Translations under genes and position numbers: made by a program
Shown here: in pieces, positions 1 through 5,008 of the stretch
How the letters are laid out: each line of letters opens with the position of its first letter
Position numbering within the stretch: position 1 is the stretch's first letter
NCBI GenBank assembly: GCA_023248415.1
Contig: JAHFEP010000125.1
Coordinates: 1 to 8,168 of the forward strand
Length of the DNA stretch: 8,168 bases
Reading direction: 5' to 3'
Origin: Nitrospirota bacterium
Lineage (GTDB): Bacteria; Nitrospirota; CAKKRA01; 9FT-COMBO-42-15
Notes under the pieces: generated by a model
What the model was told of the DNA's origin: nothing
Database searches by the model: none
Seen by the model: only the letters and a program-made list of their open reading frames with translations

Positions 1-2
1 AT

Positions 3-2690
3 GCAAATGGATATCCTTTTTGCTCGGATTGCCCAACTGTGTCAATTGCACAACCAACAGCAAATGACACTTATACAACTACTAATACTTCAATTAATCT
101 TAGTGGTACTGCCTCTGATACAGCAGGGACAAATATTGGAGTTACAAGTGTAGCTTGGAGCAATGACAGGGGTGGAAGCGGCACTGCATGGAGCGGGACA
201 GCAACAGGGACAACAAGCTGGTCTATCTCTAATATATCATTACAGAGCGGTCAGAACATCATAACAGTTACAGCAACAGATGGGGATGGAAAAACAGGGA
301 CAGATGTATTAACTGTTAATCCTCCAACAAGTGATACTCAGGCGCCAACTGTTCCTACAGGGCTTTCAGCACAGGCTATTAGCAGCAGTCAAATCAACCT
401 TTCTTGGACTGCTTCAACTGACGATGTTGGAGTAACAGGATACAGAATATACCGAGGCGGAACCCAGTTCACCACTACTACAAACACTACTTATTCCAAT
501 ACCGGCCTCACTGCTTCCACGGCTTATTCATACACGGTCTCCGCCTATGACGCGGCCGGCAATGTTTCCGCTCAATCATCTTCCGCTTCTGCCACTACTT
601 CAGGTGGTGGTGGAGGAACAGGTGGCGGCGGTTCTTCTGGAGGCGACAGTGGTGGCTCTGGCGGAGGTGGCGGGTGCGGATTTGTGAAGGACATTAATGG
701 CAAAGGGCTGAAGGCAAAGGGCGGAGGGTTAAGCATGATATTGCTTTTCTTGCTGTTGATTTTGCTTAGGATAAAGAAAACAAATCAATACGAATGGTTA
801 AAGGCTAAAGGCAAATGGCAAAAGGCAGGCATTGCTAAAACAATGCTGTTCTTTATAGCAACTGCTTTTATATTGTTGTTATTTGCAGGAATATCTCAGG
901 CTGCTGATTACTATGTTTCTCCAACTGGGACGGCGGCATGGGCCAATTGCAGCGGTTCAACGCCGCTCAATGGAACATCTGCCTGTTCATGGCAGACGGC
1001 TATGGCAAATGCAGTGGCAGGGGATACAGTTTATTACAGGGGTGGGACCTACGAACCAGGAACTATCACAAACTATGAAATTCCTGCAATGAACCCTGCT
1101 AACTCAGGCACTGTTGGGAATTATATAACATTCCAAGCATACCCAGGGGAGACGGCTATAATACATGATGCTAATCCTGGTGGTGCTGATAAGGTGGCAG
1201 CAATTGGAGCTTATAACCGTAGTTACATTATATGGGATGGGTTTACTTTAGATAGAAACTTAGACGATGGGCTCCTTGCGTCCTCTATTGTCAGGATTGG
1301 AGGTTCTAATCATATCATCATAAGGAATTGCGATATAATCGGCAGACCGCATAAAGACCAATATAATGGCTCTTTAATTTCGGTTCCCAGCGGCTCTTCA
1401 TATGTAGACATTTACAATAACAAACTTCATGGTGTGTCAGCTGACCCTAACCCAATAGCACCAGTAGTAAGTGCATCCGCTATTTGGGTTTTCGATGCGA
1501 GCTATGTGAATATCTACAACAATGATATTCATGATAACAATTTGGGTGTAGGGATGAAAGTAAACCCACGTTATGTAAATGTTTATAAGAATCACTTTTA
1601 TAACTGTGATAAAGCCGCTGTTAAAATAACTCCTGAAACTTCGGGAGTTACTGATTTTAATGTTTATCAAAATTTGATTAGAAATTGTGCAATTGCGCTT
1701 GATTCTCCTGACCCTCCAACTTTATTATACAATCTAAAAATGTATAACAATACCGTTTACAACATGGGCGCTGCAAATGGAGTCGTTATTGATAATGTCA
1801 GCTATCCAAATAATAGAAACAGCGAAGTCTATAATAACATCTTCTATCATGGCGGTAGTGGCTCAATATGGGAAAGATTTGGGACTGGCGTTAACCGCCC
1901 TGCTTATGCTGACAATAATCTTTTTTATGGGGCTGGAATTTGGAGACGTGACAACAATGTTGACTATAGCACCATTGCATCATGGCGAACAGCAACAGGT
2001 TTTGATTTAAATTCTTTGACATCCAATCCTCTGTTTGTAAACCCAGGCGGCATAAGCCCTGATGATTACAATCTATCTGCCAATTCCCCAGCCAGAACCT
2101 CTGGCAGAGGCGGAAACTATGCATCAGTTATGGGCGTATATATAACAGGTAATGAGACAATCGGCTATGACCCTGATGCGCCTCGTGTTGAGATAACCTC
2201 TCCATCAAGCAGTACAATTACAACATCTAATACTACAATAACACTTCAAGGCACAGCCACTGATACCCTTGGAACAAATCCTGGTATTGTGAGTGTAACA
2301 TGGAGCAATGACCGTGGTGGGAGTGGCGCTGCATGGAGCGGAGCAGCAACAGCTACTGTAAACTGGACAATCTCCAATATTTCCTTGCAGAGCGGCCAGA
2401 ATATAATAATGGTAACAGCAACAGATGGGGATAATAAGACTGGAATAGACACATTAATTGTTAACCCAACAACATCAGGCGGCGGCAATACTCCGCCGCC
2501 ATCATCAGGCGGTGGTTCAGGCGGCGATTCCTCTGCCTCTGGCGGCGGTGGCTGTGGGTTTGTAAAAGATATTAATGGCAAAGGACAAAAGGCTAAAGGC
2601 GAAGGGCTGGCATTAATAATAATGCTGCTTTTAAGCTTAGCAGGGATTTATATTGCAAGAAGGTTAGTAAAGGCCAAAGGGAGGTTTTAG
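3..2690 (+). CDS. Secreted Ig-like/FN3 protein C-terminus fused in frame to a parallel beta-helix surface protein (5' partial)
   Basis: The frame is open from base 3, so the GTG at 39 is probably not the real start and the gene begins left of the window; 895 residues are visible. Order by residue: Ig-like domain (about 13-106), fibronectin type III (about 111-199, opening with APTVPTGLSA), Gly/Ser linker, Cys225 tail with hydrophobic segment and RIKK, a 21-residue basic junction, then a second signal peptide (281-300, ending SQA before ADYYV). A right-handed parallel beta-helix follows (about 301-722, with repeated N-x-I/V and YNN turns), then a second Ig-like domain (about 729-823) and a second tail with Cys851 and ARR. 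Beta-helix proteins of this kind are usually extracellular and often act on or bind polysaccharide, but no catalytic residues can be assigned. The odd point is the missing stop between the first tail and the internal signal peptide. The TAG stop lies 2 bases before the next start, implying co-transcription and translational coupling. The reading frame is secure; whether it makes one protein or two is not. Confidence 0.88.
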   Translation, partial: ANGYPFCSDCPTVSIAQPTANDTYTTTNTSINLSGTASDTAGTNIGVTSVAWSNDRGGSGTAWSGTATGTTSWSISNISLQSGQNIITVTATDGDGKTGTDVLTVNPPTSDTQAPTVPTGLSAQAISSSQINLSWTASTDDVGVTGYRIYRGGTQFTTTTNTTYSNTGLTASTAYSYTVSAYDAAGNVSAQSSSASATTSGGGGGTGGGGSSGGDSGGSGGGGGCGFVKDINGKGLKAKGGGLSMILLFLLLILLRIKKTNQYEWLKAKGKWQKAGIAKTMLFFIATAFILLLFAGISQAADYYVSPTGTAAWANCSGSTPLNGTSACSWQTAMANAVAGDTVYYRGGTYEPGTITNYEIPAMNPANSGTVGNYITFQAYPGETAIIHDANPGGADKVAAIGAYNRSYIIWDGFTLDRNLDDGLLASSIVRIGGSNHIIIRNCDIIGRPHKDQYNGSLISVPSGSSYVDIYNNKLHGVSADPNPIAPVVSASAIWVFDASYVNIYNNDIHDNNLGVGMKVNPRYVNVYKNHFYNCDKAAVKITPETSGVTDFNVYQNLIRNCAIALDSPDPPTLLYNLKMYNNTVYNMGAANGVVIDNVSYPNNRNSEVYNNIFYHGGSGSIWERFGTGVNRPAYADNNLFYGAGIWRRDNNVDYSTIASWRTATGFDLNSLTSNPLFVNPGGISPDDYNLSANSPARTSGRGGNYASVMGVYITGNETIGYDPDAPRVEITSPSSSTITTSNTTITLQGTATDTLGTNPGIVSVTWSNDRGGSGAAWSGAATATVNWTISNISLQSGQNIIMVTATDGDNKTGIDTLIVNPTTSGGGNTPPPSSGGGSGGDSSASGGGGCGFVKDINGKGQKAKGEGLALIIMLLLSLAGIYIARRLVKAKGRF
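39..320 (+). repeat. Duplicated Ig-like domain, copy 1
   Basis: This is paralogous to 2187-2470. Shared landmarks are SNDRGGSG-x-AWSG, W-x-ISNISLQSGQNII and VTATDGD-x-KTG, and there is clear similarity at the DNA level. It lies upstream of FN3 in module 1. Confidence 0.85.
603..779 (+). repeat. C-terminal tail cassette 1 (Cys sorting-like signal)
   Basis: A Gly/Ser linker without the NTPPPSS segment, Cys at 675-677, FVKDINGKG and a KAKG spacer lead into a hydrophobic core (735-767, Leu/Ile rich) and Arg-Ile-Lys-Lys (768-779). Linker, Cys, hydrophobic helix and positive charges form the arrangement of bacterial C-terminal sorting signals processed in the membrane. Confidence 0.8.
2187..2470 (+). 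repeat. Duplicated Ig-like domain, copy 2
   Basis: This is the second copy of the Ig-like domain at 39-320. It sits directly before the Gly/Ser linker of module 2 without an intervening FN3. Its domain boundary starts at VEITSPSSSTITTSNTT. Confidence 0.85.
2478..2690 (+). repeat. C-terminal tail cassette 2 (Cys sorting-like signal)
   Basis: The linker contains NTPPPSSGG. Cys is at 2553-2555, then FVKDINGKGQKAKGEG, a hydrophobic core at 2607-2657, Ala-Arg-Arg, then LVKAKGRF and TAG. It is the only one of the five tails that ends in a stop codon shortly after the basic residues. Confidence 0.85.
2679..2684 (+). promoter_or_regulatory. Ribosome binding site of the second long frame
   Basis: GGGAGG lies 8 bases before ATG 2693 and inside the last codons of the preceding frame, so translation of the two frames is probably coupled. 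Confidence 0.8.
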
Positions 2691-2692
2691 CC

Positions 2693-5008
2693 ATGAAGAG
2701 AATCATAGTGCCAATAGCATTGTTTTTACTTATTGTAACTTATGCATCATCTGTTTTGGCTCTTGATGCGCCTGCTATAACAGCAGCAGCAAAGGGCCCT
2801 AACCAGATTAACCTGACATGGTCAGCAGTTCCAGACCCGGGTTATGGATACAAGATTGAGATACAATCTGCTGCTGACAGCAGATATTCAAGCTGGACAG
2901 AAATAGCAACAGCGCCGTATTGGGTTACCGAGAGCCATTACAAAGACCCGCAAGACAACACTGCAAGCCAATATCCTGTTTTTAGTTTAAGAAACAATAC
3001 CTCCTATAGTTTTAGGGTAAGGACATATAAGGGAGATGCAAGTCCTGTTTATTCTACATATTCAAATACAGCAAGTGTTACAACAAGAAACTATGTTGCA
3101 TACTATGTAAACATTACATCTGGAGCTGATAATACAGCCTGTGGCGCACTTGCAAGCCCTTGCAGGACAATAAGCTATGCAATAAACACGAGGGATTTAG
3201 CTGCAGGCGGCCGTGTGATTATAATAAGTGCTGGCAATTATGCAAATGACTACATCCGTCCTGTTCGTTCCGGCAGTGCAGGTGTTGATAATAAGATTGT
3301 TATCATGGCAGAACCTGGCAGTACAGTTAATATTACATCAAGCAATACTAATCCCATTTCAGTATCTTATAATTATGTGGTTATAGACGGGATAACTGTA
3401 ACGAGCGACTATAATGATAATATGGTAGCTATAAGTGGCAGCTATAATGCCCTTGCTAATTGTGAATTTGATGGCAGTGGTAATGTTAGCTGGGGTCCAT
3501 TGATTGCCGGGAGTTATAATTTAGTTCATGGGGTCTATAGCCATGATTTCGGGTCAGCAGATGTAGATGCTGGGTCTGCTATGCAGACAGTCGGCTCTAC
3601 AATACCGGCCAACTATAATATAATTCAATACTCTTTACTTAGAAGAGGAAGCCATGATACAGCATTAACAAAGAACAATGCTAATTATAACCAGTGGATG
3701 AACAATGTTATGGATGGGGGGTGGGGAATTGGATGGGCAGTAGTAAGCGATTCATATGCAGTAAGTGCAAATAATTTGTTTGAGGGGAATATAGTAAGAG
3801 ATACCGCAAAGAATAAAACAATTACTAATTATAAACCAGGAATACAGATTTCTGGTGATTACAATACCATTAGGAGGAATGTGATATACGATGGCAATAG
3901 AACCGGCACTAATTCCAATCCATCGCCTGGAATTGAGATAAGCAGATTGACTGGATATGGGGCACATCATAATCTTATCTATAATAATGCAATCTATCAC
4001 AATGGTGGCAGGGCAATAGTATTCATGGATGGTGCGAGTGAGAATGATAATATCATTGCCAATAACATTATGTATTACAACTATGGCGATACTGCATATT
4101 GTCCAAACTCTTTAAATGTTCACATAAGAGGTGTAACGACAAACACAGTGGTTCATCACAATCAGATTTTGTATAAGGATTGGACAACAGGAATTGAAAA
4201 TCCGAATCAGGGCAATATGGTGTTATATTCTAATAATTGCATGTCTCTATCAACAGCGGAATCAAATTACGGGGTAATGTTTTATAATAATGTTACATAC
4301 ACTCCGAACTTTGTGAGTGAGAGTAGTGATTTTCATTTAAACAGCAACAGTCAGTTAATAGATGCAGGTCAGGTTGTTACAGATGCTACCTGGGGTACAT
4401 TAAGCTATAGAGGCACTGCACCTGATATAGGGGCGTATGAAGGTGATGGGGGGCCGCCTGTTCCTGTTCTGCAATTCAGCGCTGCTACATATAGTGTTTC
4501 AGAAGCCGGTCCGACTGCTACAATTACAGCAACAAGGACAGGCAGCGCTGCTGGAGCAGTATCAGTGAGCTATGCCACAAGCAATGGCACAGCAACAGCA
4601 GGCAGCGACTACACAGCAGTTAGCGGAACGCTTAACTGGGCGAGCGGCGATACAGCAGCAAAGACATTTACAGTAGCTATTATTGATGATGCTGTTGTTG
4701 AAAGCAATGAGACTGTGAACATCACGCTATCAAATCCAACAAATGGCGCTGTGATTGGCAGCCCAAGCGCTGTTGCGCTTACCATAACTGATAATGACAG
4801 CGCTGGAGGCGGAGGCGGCGGCAATACACCACCACCATCATCAGGCGGTGGTGGTTCAGGCAGTGGAGGCGACTCTGGCTCTGGAGGTGGCGGGTGCGGT
4901 TATATAAAGGACATTAATGGCAAAGGGCCAAGGGCTAAAGGCGAAGGGCTGGCATTGATGATAATGCTGATTATTGTGCTGGCAGGGATAGCATTAGCCA
5001 GAAAAGCC
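2693..5008 (+). other. Module 3: signal peptide, FN3, parallel beta-helix, Calx-beta, Cys tail
   Basis: This is the only module in the window with both a clean upstream stop (TAG 2688-2690) and its own strong ribosome binding site. The body has FN3 (2762-3090), a beta-helix (about 3095-4446) with a CGALASPC pair near its N-terminus and the common DIGAYE ending, then Calx-beta (4470-4800). Calx-beta domains are often Ca-binding adhesion modules. The tail covers 4805-5005. In the reading frame GCC AGA AAA GCC ATG continues directly into module 4. In the -1 frame the sequence would stop at TAA 5017-5019, overlapping the module 4 start. Confidence 0.75.

Larger units (their letters stand above)
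3..842 (+). other. Module 1: Ig-like + FN3 C-terminal part of a secreted protein, with tail and junction 1
   Basis: This is the C-terminal end of a protein that starts outside the window. The Ig-like domain (39-320) has the repeated pattern SNDRGGSGTAWSG and TVTATDGDGKTG. The FN3 domain (333-600) has the usual APTVPTGL, INLSW, YRIYR and YSYTVSAYDAAGN landmarks. The tail (603-779) is followed by bases 780-842, which encode a basic stretch (KAKGKWQKAG) with no stop codon. In the -1 frame a TAA occurs at 806-808, so a one-base shift near the A-rich 773-779 would end the protein soon after its tail. Confidence 0.75.
843..2690 (+). other. Module 2: signal peptide, parallel beta-helix, Ig-like, Cys tail
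   Basis: If translated separately this would be a 615-residue secreted protein starting at ATG 843. Its signal peptide is MLFFIATAFILLLFAGISQA, with cleavage before ADYYV. The segment ADYYVSPTG to AVAGDTVYYRGGTY is the standard N-terminal cap region of many secreted right-handed beta-helix proteins. Successive coils with YNN/KNH/QNL turns run to about base 2170, and an Ig-like domain nearly duplicating that of module 1 follows. No good Shine-Dalgarno sequence precedes 843, and the signal peptide has no basic residue before its hydrophobic core unless the upstream KWQKAGIAK is included. Both points favour read-in from module 1. Substrate and activity are unknown. Confidence 0.7.

Noticed and set aside
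39..41. GTG as the start of the first gene
   Set aside because: The frame is open upstream to base 3 and the residues before it (ANGYPFCSDCPT) continue a plausible secreted protein; there is no ribosome binding site or signal peptide at GTG.
675..710. KDINGKG as a calcium-binding dockerin or EF-hand loop
   Set aside because: Only the first Asp and Asn fit; Lys occupies a position needing an acidic ligand and the closing acidic residue is missing. The segment precedes a membrane helix in all five copies.
1628..1649. Inverted repeat AACTCC-TGAA/TTCG-GGAGTT resembling a terminator
   Set aside because: It lies in the middle of the beta-helix coding region, has only a 2-base centre between the inner arms, and has no T run directly after it.
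2246..2581. Antisense proline-rich open frame
   Set aside because: It is the complement of the Gly/Ser linker and Ig-like codons of a well-supported + strand protein; the Pro runs simply mirror Gly codons. The same applies to the antisense frames at 4609-4824 and 7330-7527.
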